Below are positions 35,598-44,579 of a DNA stretch of 64,000 nucleotides, one piece after another. Both the position numbers and the translations under genes were made by a program. The stretch covers positions 1 to 64,000 of the forward strand of contig JBBQKF010000002.1 of the NCBI GenBank assembly GCA_038326615.1. The letters run 5' to 3'. The DNA comes from JBBQKF01 sp038326615 (GTDB lineage Bacteria > Bacillota > Clostridia > Saccharofermentanales > UBA5734). Each line of letters opens with the position of its first letter. The first letter of the stretch is position 1. Under the pieces are notes generated by a model that searched no databases, was not told the DNA's origin, and saw nothing but the letters and a program-made list of their open reading frames with translations.

Positions 35598-36476
35598 ATG
35601 AACAAAGGAAATTTATATCTTGTTGGAACTCCGATTGGAAATTTGTCTGATATATCGCCAAGAGCACTTGAGGTTTTGAATAGTGTTGATTTTATTGCAG
35701 CCGAGGACACGAGAAGAACTGCAAATTTACTTAATAAATATGAAATCAAAAAGCCGCTCGAAAGCTACCACAATTTCAACAAAGAACAAAAAGGTGTACA
35801 CTTCGTCGAAAAACTTAAAGAGGGCACTAATATTGCTCTTGTTAGTGACGCCGGCATGCCTTGCATTTCTGACCCTGGCGCAGAAATTGTCGCATTGTGT
35901 GCAGAAAACGAAATACCGGTTATAGTTATTCCCGGTCCATGCGCTGCAATTTCAGCACTTGCAGGTTCCGGACTTGATACGGACAAGTTTGTTTTCGAAG
36001 GGTTTTTGCCTAGTAGCGGAAAAGAGCGCAAAGAAAGACTTTTGTTTTTAAAAAGTGAGCCTCGCACTATTATTTTTTATGAAGCTCCCCACCGTGTAAG
36101 GAAAACTCTTGCTGATTTTGCCAAAAATGAATGGAATGAAAGACGTATAACTTTTGGTAGGGAACTTACCAAAATGCATGAGGAATTTATTCGCACAACC
36201 GTTTCGAACGCTATTGAATTATACGATGAAAAAGAGCCTAGAGGCGAATATGTAATTATTCTTGAAGGCAATTCCGAGTTTTTTGTAAGGCAACCTGCAT
36301 CAGAAAAAACTCTGGATGAGAATATTGCGATTGAAAAAGAAATGAACAAAAGCATTATTAAATTATTGAAAAACAATCTTTCAACCAAAGAAATTTCTGT
36401 CGAAATTGCGAAAAACTTTGGCATCACGAAAAAGGAAGCCTACGCACTTGCACAGGCACAGAAGGATCTTTTGTAA
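35598..36476 (+). CDS. rsmI: 16S rRNA 2'-O-ribose C1402 methyltransferase
   Basis: Tetrapyrrole-methylase-fold enzyme that methylates the ribose of C1402. It has LYLVGTPIGNLSDISPRALE at the start, AAEDTRRT, LVSDAGMPCISDPG, VIPGPCAAISALAGSG and FYEAPHRV, all diagnostic. 292 residues, including the C-terminal helical extension (LSTKEISVEIAKNFGITKKEAYALA). GAGG lies eight bases before the ATG. In Bacillus rsmI is close to metS and tatD; here about 10 kb of other genes separate it from metG-tatD. Confidence 0.96.
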   Translation: MNKGNLYLVGTPIGNLSDISPRALEVLNSVDFIAAEDTRRTANLLNKYEIKKPLESYHNFNKEQKGVHFVEKLKEGTNIALVSDAGMPCISDPGAEIVALCAENEIPVIVIPGPCAAISALAGSGLDTDKFVFEGFLPSSGKERKERLLFLKSEPRTIIFYEAPHRVRKTLADFAKNEWNERRITFGRELTKMHEEFIRTTVSNAIELYDEKEPRGEYVIILEGNSEFFVRQPASEKTLDENIAIEKEMNKSIIKLLKNNLSTKEISVEIAKNFGITKKEAYALAQAQKDLL

Positions 36477-36507
36477 GATGTTTTGGATTATAATATATTT
36501 AGCTCGA

Positions 36508-36843
36508 ATTACTTAGTGACCTACTCTCACCACCTGTAGAGGTGGGAGCTTCTTGGCTCTGCCTTCCTGTACGGTCTTGGATAATTTGGGTTATTACCTT
36601 CACTGTCTATATACAGAGATTTCGATGAATAATCAAGTCCTATAACCTTCTCCGGTGTAGGAATAATAGGCTTAATATCCGATTCATATTCAAATAAAAT
36701 GGATATATAATAATCCCCGGAGGGTTTTTGCCTAATGGTTACTGATTTTAATATACTATTTGCCCAATTCATCCCACCTATTCTTCTCGCATTCGCGAGT
36801 AAGGTTGAATAGAGGAGGGAGAATTCTTGCTACATGAGGTTAA
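36508..36843 (-). mobile_element. Internally deleted IS200/IS605-family element with TnpB remnant
   Basis: On the reverse strand a 71-bp left end (36773-36843) with the CTCGC-GAAT-GCGAG hairpin runs straight into an ATG and an 81-codon TnpB fragment (36527-36772). The fragment contains ILKSVTIRQKPSGDYYISI and the first RuvC segment VIGLDYSSKSLYIDSEGN. After YRKAE, normally followed by KKLAKAQ, the frame jumps into the right end, which holds a perfect 6-bp-stem hairpin CCACCT-GTAG-AGGTGG (36530-36545). So both the 5' part and most of the catalytic domain of tnpB are deleted while the two ends are kept. It cannot encode a nuclease. It marks the left edge of the probable island. Confidence 0.82.
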
Positions 36844-37030
36844 AAAAATTAGAACATTTTCTAAACTAGACTCTAGCATTATTAATTTCAATCCTACAAT
36901 CGATTATTTCAACGGGCACTTTTCATCTAATTTTAAATGTACAAAATTAGTACGATTATCAAAAAAATCTAATAAATAATAAGTAGTATGAGTTTTGCTT
37001 CAATAGAACAAATAGTTTTCCATTCAAAAA

Positions 37031-37963
37031 TTAGTTTGCCTTGCCATTTTGCCATTGAATTCTTTCACTAACTTCGGTTTTTCTGAACTGATTCGGCGAA
37101 ATTTTCATGTTATTTTTGAAAAATTTGCAAAAATTCTGGGTCGACGAATATCCAATCCTAAAAGCGATTTCATCCAATATCAGGCTAGTGAAACAAAGCA
37201 TATGAGTAGCATTTTCCAGTCGAAGTTTTGTAATATAATCATAATAAGTGATTCCCATTGTGTTTTTAAAATAGAGCTGCATAGTCGTTCTGTTTATTTT
37301 GAATTTTTGACAAACTTCATCGATTCCTTTGAGATTTTTTAGATTGACATCGATGTATTCCAATACGGCAGTGAAATCGCCGGAAATTTTTGTGGTTTGA
37401 AGAACATCACGGTTTTGGTTAACATTATAATTATGATAAATCCGCTCAATATGCATCAATATTTCCGTAAAATAAGATCTCGCTCTGCAGGACCAATACC
37501 AGTCTTCCTGGTTTTCAAGTTGCTCTTTGCACTTATCCATTGCCTCTTCCAATTTTAGGAAAAGACTGCTATCTAGATTGAAAAAAGAAGGGTATGAATC
37601 ATTGTGTTCCATAAAAGGTGAGAGCTGTAAAAAACTGTGTTTTTCGATTAAATCAGGATATTCGGCACTTCGGATAGTATCGATTGTCATATTCCTGTTA
37701 ATAAAGGCCGGGTTGAAATAGATGGTTTTCACATCCAGAGAATTTGATGAAATTACTTTTATTTTCTTGCGTTCATCAAGACAAATCATTGCAGGTGCCT
37801 CGATATAATATGTGATACCACAGATTTCAACGACGCAATTGCCACTGGAAATCAACGACAACATGAAAATATTGGCTGTTGGAACAAGAAGTTCAGTGCT
37901 GAAATTCGCCTTGATTTCCATTATCCGTGAATGATCAATTTTATCAATAGTCATATAATTCAT
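37031..37963 (-). CDS. AraC-family transcriptional regulator
   Basis: 310 residues. The N-terminal half is a ligand-binding cupin-like region without recognisable residues (SGNCVVEICGITYYIEAPA). The C-terminal AraC domain has two helix-turn-helix motifs: IDEVCQKFKINRTTMQLYFK and LDEIAFRIGYSSTQNFCKFF, followed by the standard KISPNQFRK. The start on the reverse strand at 37963 is preceded by ATGAGG and a TTATAAT about 40 bases upstream. A short DNA segment in this leader recurs upstream of the next genes (see the 41166-41645 entry). The ligand and targets are unknown. The large membrane protein on the same strand is the nearest candidate. Confidence 0.88.
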   Translation of the reverse strand: MNYMTIDKIDHSRIMEIKANFSTELLVPTANIFMLSLISSGNCVVEICGITYYIEAPAMICLDERKKIKVISSNSLDVKTIYFNPAFINRNMTIDTIRSAEYPDLIEKHSFLQLSPFMEHNDSYPSFFNLDSSLFLKLEEAMDKCKEQLENQEDWYWSCRARSYFTEILMHIERIYHNYNVNQNRDVLQTTKISGDFTAVLEYIDVNLKNLKGIDEVCQKFKINRTTMQLYFKNTMGITYYDYITKLRLENATHMLCFTSLILDEIAFRIGYSSTQNFCKFFKNNMKISPNQFRKTEVSERIQWQNGKAN

Positions 37964-38045
37964 AAAAACCTCATTTCTAAAGTGGTTAATACACTAATTA
38001 TAACATCGATTTCAGCATCGCTACTAATTCGATTAATTTAAGTTT

Positions 38046-41000
38046 TTATTCCCAATCTCTGAATTTTTCCAGAAACGTATTGACTCTTGGTAAAAGGCTT
38101 TGAATATTTTTATTCTTTTGATATTCATTAATGCTTGCGGTAATAACTAAAATTCCGCCGATTACGGCAAGATAAATCCACCATTGCAGACTTAGCCAAA
38201 AATCCTTTGATTTAATGATAACAACTAAAACTACGACAATGCCACCAAAAAGAAGTGCGGATTTAGTTTTGAAAATACTGCCATAGATTAGAGAAAACAA
38301 AGCAAATCCTCCGATGATTAAAGCCTGCAGGACATTGTCCGATGACAGAAGACTAAGAATTATTATCGAATAACAAAAAGCCGGTATGATATACTCGAAA
38401 AGATTTAAACGAACTCCTCTGTATATCCATTTTATGCACGTGAAGGATAAAACAATCAGAGGCAGAAAAACCACTTCGGTAAAGTAAATTGAAGGTATAT
38501 TTAAAGTGGACACAAAGCAATAAAAGGGCCATAAAAGACTTGCTGCAAAAAGTGTGTTTCCAGGTCTGCAGTCATTTTGTGTTATCCTTTTACTATTGTA
38601 AAAAAACCAGATACTCCCTAAAACGCTAGGAATAAGAACACTCAAGGATTGAATTTTAACCTCTTCATAATGATATGGCAAAATAAATATTGCAGCCAAT
38701 GCGGTAATGCTATAAAAGTCTATATTTTCGCTACTGAAAAGCAATTTGCTACTAAGACGGCCTGCTGTCATCAATACAACGATCCCTGCAATAACAACAA
38801 CTATACTGTATATGTTTGATTCCAATGTAATATTGATGAAAAAATACGTCGATATAATATATAAAAGCATTGGTAAAAACAAAATTCCATTATATTTGAC
38901 TTTTGATATGGCAACACATATTAGTGCAGAATATGCCAAAGAAATCGGATACATATACCATAGAAATTCACCTGCCAGAAAATAAAATTCTAAAATTATT
39001 CCAGCAGCCAGGAAACACATATAAATAACAATATTTCGTTTTATATTTATGCTTTTAATAAAAATAAATGAAAGTAAAAGTAAAAAGCCATTAATAAACA
39101 AAACAAATCGAAACAAGTCGATATGCATGTATGTAAATAATATGTTCGCCAGATAAAATAACAAAACTGAGAATGTTAGAAGAAGTGCATTCAGCCAGAG
39201 ATAAGAAAGGTTGCTATTTTTATGCCGGTATATACTATATGAATATACAACACACATCAGAGTGAGACTAAGTGTTTGAATCTGCAATGTCTGTGAGGAT
39301 AACAGCAATAATAAGCAAATAAATCCCGCTAAAATGTGACCAATGTAAAAAAATGAATCTTTAAGTGATTTTAATTTCCCAGCAGCTGCAAATTGAAGGC
39401 AAAATACAATTAATGCGCATATAAAATAAAACCAAATGGCAGAAAAATCATTTATACCGTATGAATATCTCATTAAGCTAAGGGCGCTCCAGATCGTAAA
39501 GGGAAGAAGATATGCAGTCGTAAGTTTAATGTATTTGTTTTGTGTTTTTATCCATATAATAAAAATTTGGAATGAAAAAACAGCCGCTATTATCGGTAAA
39601 CTGACAAATATACCTTTTTGGATTATACATAGGATAAAAACGAATATTGTGCTTAAAAAGGATGTTATTGCAACAGAAAAAGAGAATATCTTAAGCCGCG
39701 CAGATTTGTTGACACAATATCCTATTACAAAAAATATTGCAGTCATGGCCGTCAAATAATCAACTCTAATACTGAGATTTGTCCATAAATTAAGAACACT
39801 GAGCATTTCATAAATAACCACAAAAATTTGAATCGGAATAAATGCGCTTGCAATTTTGAGATTTGCTTTGGAAAATAACAGTGCATAATTCATGATTAAT
39901 AATATCAGATAGGCAATTCCCATATAAATTGCCGAATCATTTGAATGTATAAATGGAATAGTTAATGCCAGGTATAAAAAAGAAATTGCCGTAGCTATAC
40001 TACTCATGAGAACATAGTTTTTGTGTTTGAAAGTATCATTTTTATATATAAAAGCGACTGACGAAAAAACAAAACCGATTGAAGTAATTAGCAATAATGT
40101 GATATTTATATTATTTATACTTTGACTTAAAAGACATATTCCAATGCTAAAAATCACTGCCGAAAAATAATCATATAATTGGTTCTTTTCCGTTATGGAA
40201 AGAGCAAATACAATGAGCGACAATATTAGAACATTTATTGAATACAACATATCGAAACTGAAGGACGTCATTGTGAATGCTATTGTTATCAAGAGATTTA
40301 ACTGTATGAAAATTCCCAGATCTTTAAAAAACAGATTAATAATCTGAGACAAGTTTGCTTTGTATTTAAACAACAATAATAGCGCGTTAAATATAAAAAG
40401 TATCAGAACAAGCAATAAATGCGGCAAATACAGGCTTGCGATGATGAACGCAAATAACAAACTGGAAATAGAAAGAGTAAGCCAACTGTAAATTCGGCTT
40501 TTATATTTATATGTGCTAAAAATATAAATAGGCAGACAAACTAAAATGCAAAAAACACCGAACAGATACCTTCCATGACCAAACAATGAGTAATAATCCC
40601 CTAATAGTTTAAAAAAACCTATGGAAAGAAGTGACACAGGCAAAAACAGGCTGCCCATTATCCAAAAGGCGTCTGATGTTTTGTTGATTTTTAAAACATT
40701 CTTTGAAAAAATACTTACACCAAAGAAAAACAAGCTGACACAGAACAATAAAATCACCTTTACAACATTACTAAAGGAACTCCATGTTGTTGTAGCAAAT
40801 ATCACTCCTGAAACAAGTAAGAGTATTACTCCTATATTTAATATCCACGAAAGATTGCGTTCTCTTATTTGCTCTTTTGTCATTTGAACATTTATTATTT
40901 GTTTCGCAGGAACACTAGCAGTGTTTTCAACTTTTACGTTGTCATTTATATTAACATCGGTATCTTTAAAGCTTTGATGTTTATATTCAGGGGTATTGCT

Positions 41001-41165
41001 TTGAACAATAATATTTTCATGCAATGAAACCTTCGAATCGAGGTGTTCTTTGTATTTAAGATATTTTCTATATTTGATTTTGAGACTAGTTTCTTCGAAT
41101 TTTCCGATATAGCCATGGGTATTCATTTCTTTAAGTATATTTTCAAAGTCATTCTCATTTTGCAT
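38046..41165 (-). CDS. Very large polytopic membrane protein, DUF2157-like, function unknown
   Basis: 1039 residues. A soluble N terminus of about 95 residues contains a Tyr/Lys-rich helix (KIKYRKYLKYKEHL). It is followed by more than twenty hydrophobic segments spaced about 25-30 residues apart, starting LSWILNIGVILLLVSGVIFA. The order N-terminal cytosolic helix, then TTWSSFSNVVKVILLF and a long helix ladder resembles the DUF2157/SCO7613-type bacterial membrane proteins. I saw no catalytic motif. It is transcribed on the reverse strand upstream of the AraC gene (82 bases apart, same strand). A clear AGGGGG precedes its ATG. Function unknown. Confidence 0.8.
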   Translation of the reverse strand: MQNENDFENILKEMNTHGYIGKFEETSLKIKYRKYLKYKEHLDSKVSLHENIIVQSNTPEYKHQSFKDTDVNINDNVKVENTASVPAKQIINVQMTKEQIRERNLSWILNIGVILLLVSGVIFATTTWSSFSNVVKVILLFCVSLFFFGVSIFSKNVLKINKTSDAFWIMGSLFLPVSLLSIGFFKLLGDYYSLFGHGRYLFGVFCILVCLPIYIFSTYKYKSRIYSWLTLSISSLLFAFIIASLYLPHLLLVLILFIFNALLLLFKYKANLSQIINLFFKDLGIFIQLNLLITIAFTMTSFSFDMLYSINVLILSLIVFALSITEKNQLYDYFSAVIFSIGICLLSQSINNINITLLLITSIGFVFSSVAFIYKNDTFKHKNYVLMSSIATAISFLYLALTIPFIHSNDSAIYMGIAYLILLIMNYALLFSKANLKIASAFIPIQIFVVIYEMLSVLNLWTNLSIRVDYLTAMTAIFFVIGYCVNKSARLKIFSFSVAITSFLSTIFVFILCIIQKGIFVSLPIIAAVFSFQIFIIWIKTQNKYIKLTTAYLLPFTIWSALSLMRYSYGINDFSAIWFYFICALIVFCLQFAAAGKLKSLKDSFFYIGHILAGFICLLLLLSSQTLQIQTLSLTLMCVVYSYSIYRHKNSNLSYLWLNALLLTFSVLLFYLANILFTYMHIDLFRFVLFINGFLLLLSFIFIKSINIKRNIVIYMCFLAAGIILEFYFLAGEFLWYMYPISLAYSALICVAISKVKYNGILFLPMLLYIISTYFFINITLESNIYSIVVVIAGIVVLMTAGRLSSKLLFSSENIDFYSITALAAIFILPYHYEEVKIQSLSVLIPSVLGSIWFFYNSKRITQNDCRPGNTLFAASLLWPFYCFVSTLNIPSIYFTEVVFLPLIVLSFTCIKWIYRGVRLNLFEYIIPAFCYSIIILSLLSSDNVLQALIIGGFALFSLIYGSIFKTKSALLFGGIVVVLVVIIKSKDFWLSLQWWIYLAVIGGILVITASINEYQKNKNIQSLLPRVNTFLEKFRDWE

Positions 41166-41645
41166 CGATATTCCCCCTTGAAAGTTAACATAAGTATACT
41201 AGCAAATTTCCATTTTTATAACCAATTATGTTTTTTATTTAACTACTATTTTAAATTTGTGATTCATAAATGTCAACTTGTAATATCAATCATCACATAA
41301 CCAGTTTTATCAATCGTCTTATAACCTGCAACATCAATCATCACATATTTAATAAAAATCTGTTTCTAAAGTTATTTACACACTAATAATAACAATAATT
41401 TAATAATAAACAAGTTGTGATTGCGAAATGGAAACAAAAAATTGTCATATGGAAACCAAATTTTGTTTGTAATCGATTATAATAGTTTATATAATTGTTG
41501 AGTGGTGATATAAATCTAGTATTTAGTAAGTTTATAGATAATAATTACAATTGTTCAATTAACAATTGAAGTCAGTAAATTTGTGGATTGCAATGAATAC
41601 CGATATATAAATGGTATCTTTAATTTTAATAGGGGGAGGACTTAA
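41166..41645. other. Divergent spacer with repeated leader segment
   Basis: 480 bp between the divergent large membrane protein and lipoprotein genes. At about 41283-41345 it has imperfect repeats (CAATCATCACATA twice, TATAACC twice). At 41352-41395 it has a segment matching, at roughly three positions in four, 37964-38007 in the leader of the AraC gene (cores TTTCTAAAG and ACACTAAT.ATAAC). The lipoprotein ribosome binding site GGGGGAGG ends it. No gene is seen. The shared segment could be an operator or a common promoter. Confidence 0.6.
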
Positions 41646-43055
41646 ATGAGAAAAAGTTTATGTGTTATTTTATCTATGTTTATAATTGCATCATTATTTG
41701 GATGTTCAAGAAATGAAGGTGGTGGGTCATCTTTGGAATCAATTTCTATCTCGGATGTATTTGATTCATCGCCATTGCTAAGTTTAAGTGTTGCTTCAAT
41801 TTATGACGAAAGAATATCAGAAAATTTAATGACTTCAGGCCAAAATTCTTCTGATAAAGAAAACTCAACCAAATCAATTATTTCTTCTTCACTCACAAAA
41901 TCTTCAGCTATCTCGGTTGCCGAAACTCAGATCCCTGCATATTTGCAAAGTCGTAAAGCCTCTAATATGACAGCTATAAAATCAAAAATCACCGAAAGAT
42001 TTCAAAGTGTGGCATTTCAATTTGTTGAAAATCGTAATAAATATGAAGCTGGAATATATTTACCTGAATTCTGGACTACAAAGGAGTCGGGCAAAATATA
42101 CACACACGGGGATATCATAGCTAATAATATTGTTGTTGGTGAGTGCAGGGTAAATATAAGTTTATTTTTAGATTGTCTGGATTGGACAATTGTTAAAGAA
42201 ATAGACAGTAATGAAAAAATGCAGGTTTATTCTATGCAGGTAAAATATGAAAATGCCTCTGTGGATATTTACAGAGCAGTCTGTAATGCTCAAAATATTT
42301 CTACGTTTATTGTTATTGACATAAGACAAGATGCGATGAATCTTGATCAATTTCAAAAACTTGTAAATAAGATTAGTGCAAGACATGATTTGAGTTCAAA
42401 TAAAGCAGGAGCAATTGATTATTCAAATAAATCTGCAAAAATAATTATTCTTGGCAATAGCTTTATCGGAAGTTCAGAAATCCAATCTGTATTGCAGGAA
42501 ATTATTTCAGCAAACAAAAAGAATCTTTTGATAGATGTTGAAAGTATAGGCTATGCAAGCGTAAGAACTTTTGCGGATAATGAAGAAATCTCTAATCGCC
42601 TGCATAATGATTCATATGATTTCCTGTTTCTCTCAGGTTTTTATGGAAATGACGAAGTTTCTTTTAATAAGTTAATGAATATAAAAGCTGCTAGTACAAA
42701 AATGGTAATTTTCCCTGCACATAATGAATCACCCAATTCACCTTACGAGCAATTCATAATAAGCCCAAACGCAGGAATTGCAGACTGGAAAGGCTTTGTT
42801 GAGTCATTGCTTGATGCCGGTATTGATAAATTTCGTCTTTGCATTAACGATCAATTCTTTCATTCAACAAATTTGGCTGGCTACGCGGGTGCTTGCCTTA
42901 TTTATAGTTATTTATACAAATCGATACCTGTTTCTGGGACTATAGAAGCAAGAATTGCCAGAGATCAACTCAATAATTATGGATTTGACTATGATGAAAG
43001 CATAAAATATATGGAGGAGATAAGAAAAAAGGCATACGAGTATTTATATAATTGA
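41646..43055 (+). CDS. Lipoprotein with C-terminal SGNH/DUF4886-like domain
   Basis: 469 residues. The lipoprotein signal peptide is RKSLCVILSMFIIASLFGC, with the lipidated Cys20. Then comes a Ser-rich linker, a middle domain of unknown type (about 100-245) and a C-terminal segment that looks like an SGNH hydrolase: block I KIIILGNSFIGSS (Ser in GNS) and a late block FHSTNLAGYAGACLIYSYLY with the His. The middle block GNDEVS could supply the Asn/Gly part. The family resemblance is by motif only, so the enzyme activity is unproven. The gene starts after GGGGGAGG on the forward strand and reads away from the large membrane protein. Probably exported and anchored. Confidence 0.75.
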   Translation: MRKSLCVILSMFIIASLFGCSRNEGGGSSLESISISDVFDSSPLLSLSVASIYDERISENLMTSGQNSSDKENSTKSIISSSLTKSSAISVAETQIPAYLQSRKASNMTAIKSKITERFQSVAFQFVENRNKYEAGIYLPEFWTTKESGKIYTHGDIIANNIVVGECRVNISLFLDCLDWTIVKEIDSNEKMQVYSMQVKYENASVDIYRAVCNAQNISTFIVIDIRQDAMNLDQFQKLVNKISARHDLSSNKAGAIDYSNKSAKIIILGNSFIGSSEIQSVLQEIISANKKNLLIDVESIGYASVRTFADNEEISNRLHNDSYDFLFLSGFYGNDEVSFNKLMNIKAASTKMVIFPAHNESPNSPYEQFIISPNAGIADWKGFVESLLDAGIDKFRLCINDQFFHSTNLAGYAGACLIYSYLYKSIPVSGTIEARIARDQLNNYGFDYDESIKYMEEIRKKAYEYLYN

Positions 43056-43175
43056 AGATACATTTTTCATAAAAATGAACAAGTTTCAGGTATAATATGA
43101 AACAAGAAAATCACATTCGCGAAAAGATATCTTTCACGTTAATTAAGAATAAAAAAATATTTTGGAGGACAGAAT

Positions 43176-43415
43176 ATGCAAATACAAACTGCAATGAACA
43201 TGCAACAACAAACAGCACCAGGTGCGGGCTTGAATTACTTCATGCCGCCATTTATTTTTCTATTAATAATTATTTTAATTATTAATGGTAGCATTTGGTC
43301 ATATGTAGTGGAAAAGTTAGCAAATATAAAAGGATGGTACGGATTTAGGATTTATGGTTTTTTCTTTGGGATTATTGCATTAATATATGTTGCTGGATTA
43401 CCGGAAAAGAAATAA
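43176..43415 (+). CDS. Small membrane protein, unknown function
   Basis: 79 residues. A Gln/Met-rich polar N terminus (QIQTAMNMQQQTAPG) leads to two hydrophobic segments (PPFIFLLIIILIINGSIW and GFFFGIIALIYVAGL) joined by a basic loop (EKLANIKGWYG). TTGGAGG lies nine bases before the ATG, which makes a real gene likely. The overlapping frame starting at 43097 has no ribosome binding site and is not counted. I do not recognise a family, though the end resembles small clostridial superinfection-immunity-type proteins by shape only. Confidence 0.7.
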   Translation: MQIQTAMNMQQQTAPGAGLNYFMPPFIFLLIIILIINGSIWSYVVEKLANIKGWYGFRIYGFFFGIIALIYVAGLPEKK

Positions 43416-43566
43416 CTGTCAAAAAATAATTCGCAAACTTTAACCTAATTATATAAAATTATATTTGGTTGTCGCCATGCAACTTATAGTTGACAAAAAA
43501 CCAATTGTAGATGATAGTTAAATAATTGTTTTACTGTTATAATTTTTGTGAAAGAGGTGATGAAAA

Positions 43567-44373
43567 ATGACTTTATCCGAAAAAATACGATTTCTTAGAA
43601 AACAAAAAACACTTTCGCAAGAACAACTTGCAGAAAAACTTAATGTTTCACGTCAAGCGGTTTCTAAATGGGAAAGTAATCAATCTGTACCAGATGTCGA
43701 CAAGATAATTGCTATAAGCAAAATATTTGAAGTTACTACTGATTATTTATTAAAAAATACTGATGAACAAAACCGAACTTTAAAAACTGAATTTTTTCAA
43801 CACGAAAAAAACTTTGATAAAAAATTCATTTCAGGATTCATACTTTTTCCTTTAGGCGTGTTGTCAATAATAGTCATTTGGATTGTATTCATTAATACTA
43901 ATAGAAATTATTTTTTTGAAAGAGGCAATATTAATTATCAGGGATTTAGTGCTTTTCTAAAAACATATGGTGGTTTAGAAATAATTTACTGTGCGTGTAT
44001 TATAATGATATTTATCGGATTAATACTGATTTTCTACAAACAAGTGTCTTTTATTATTAAAATTCATAGAGAAACAAAAATGAACAAGGAACAAATAATT
44101 GGTGTTTTAATACTCTTATTAACAATTGTCATATCTATAATTCCTGGTATTTTCCCCCCATTAAAAACAAGTCATTCAATTGCAAGTCATTTAACTGATT
44201 ATAGCTCTATTACTTTTGGTAGTAATATTCATATGACTTATTTTTATTTTTGCATAAACGTATCATTGTATTTACTTTCACTTTCCCTAATTCTATTTTC
44301 TCATATAAAAACATTATCAAAAATTATTTCTAAAAAGAAATCTGAGAACACAAGCAAAATTGCTGACGGTTAA
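43567..44373 (+). CDS. XRE-family HTH regulator with C-terminal membrane domain
   Basis: 268 residues. The N terminus is a Cro/CI-type HTH (LSEKIRFLRKQKTLSQEQLA then LNVSRQAVSKWESNQSVPD) with the standard DKIIAISKIFEVTTDYLL ending. About four hydrophobic helices follow (from residue ~95), with small charged loops between. Such membrane-anchored XRE proteins are common in Bacillota and often respond to envelope or peptide signals. Its target is unknown. A strong GAGGTGA precedes the ATG. A TATAAT at 43538-43543 probably serves as its -10 box. Confidence 0.85.
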   Translation: MTLSEKIRFLRKQKTLSQEQLAEKLNVSRQAVSKWESNQSVPDVDKIIAISKIFEVTTDYLLKNTDEQNRTLKTEFFQHEKNFDKKFISGFILFPLGVLSIIVIWIVFINTNRNYFFERGNINYQGFSAFLKTYGGLEIIYCACIIMIFIGLILIFYKQVSFIIKIHRETKMNKEQIIGVLILLLTIVISIIPGIFPPLKTSHSIASHLTDYSSITFGSNIHMTYFYFCINVSLYLLSLSLILFSHIKTLSKIISKKKSENTSKIADG

Positions 44374-44411
44374 TGTGCGAAAAATAATCAAAAGGCATGA
44401 AGGGAGCAATA

Positions 44412-44483
44412 ATGAAATTTTTAATTACTTCAATTTGGACAATATTTAATATATCAGCGTTATTGCTTATTATATATTTTTAG
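44412..44483 (+). CDS. Candidate 23-residue hydrophobic peptide
   Basis: ATG 44412 follows AAGGGAG by six bases and encodes KFLITSIWTIFNISALLLII plus Tyr-Phe, a single potential membrane helix, ending at TAG 44481. It lies between the XRE gene and the permease on the same strand. It may be a small membrane peptide or only the decayed start of a longer gene. The good ribosome binding site is the only support. Confidence 0.4.
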   Translation: MKFLITSIWTIFNISALLLIIYF

Positions 44484-44579
44484 TAAAGATTTTTAGAAAA
44501 TATCCAAGTGAACAATAAGTAGATATAAGGAAATGAAATGCATTTTGAACATTATAGAACGAAATGGAGGTCTAAATAC

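Noticed and set aside
43097..43285. 62-codon frame overlapping the small membrane protein
   Set aside because: No ribosome binding site and a charged sequence without family features. The overlapping 79-residue frame has GGAGG.
43490..43543. TTGACA at 43490 with TATAAT at 43538 as a promoter pair
   Set aside because: The hexamers are 42 bases apart, far too distant. Only the -10 is kept as a candidate.
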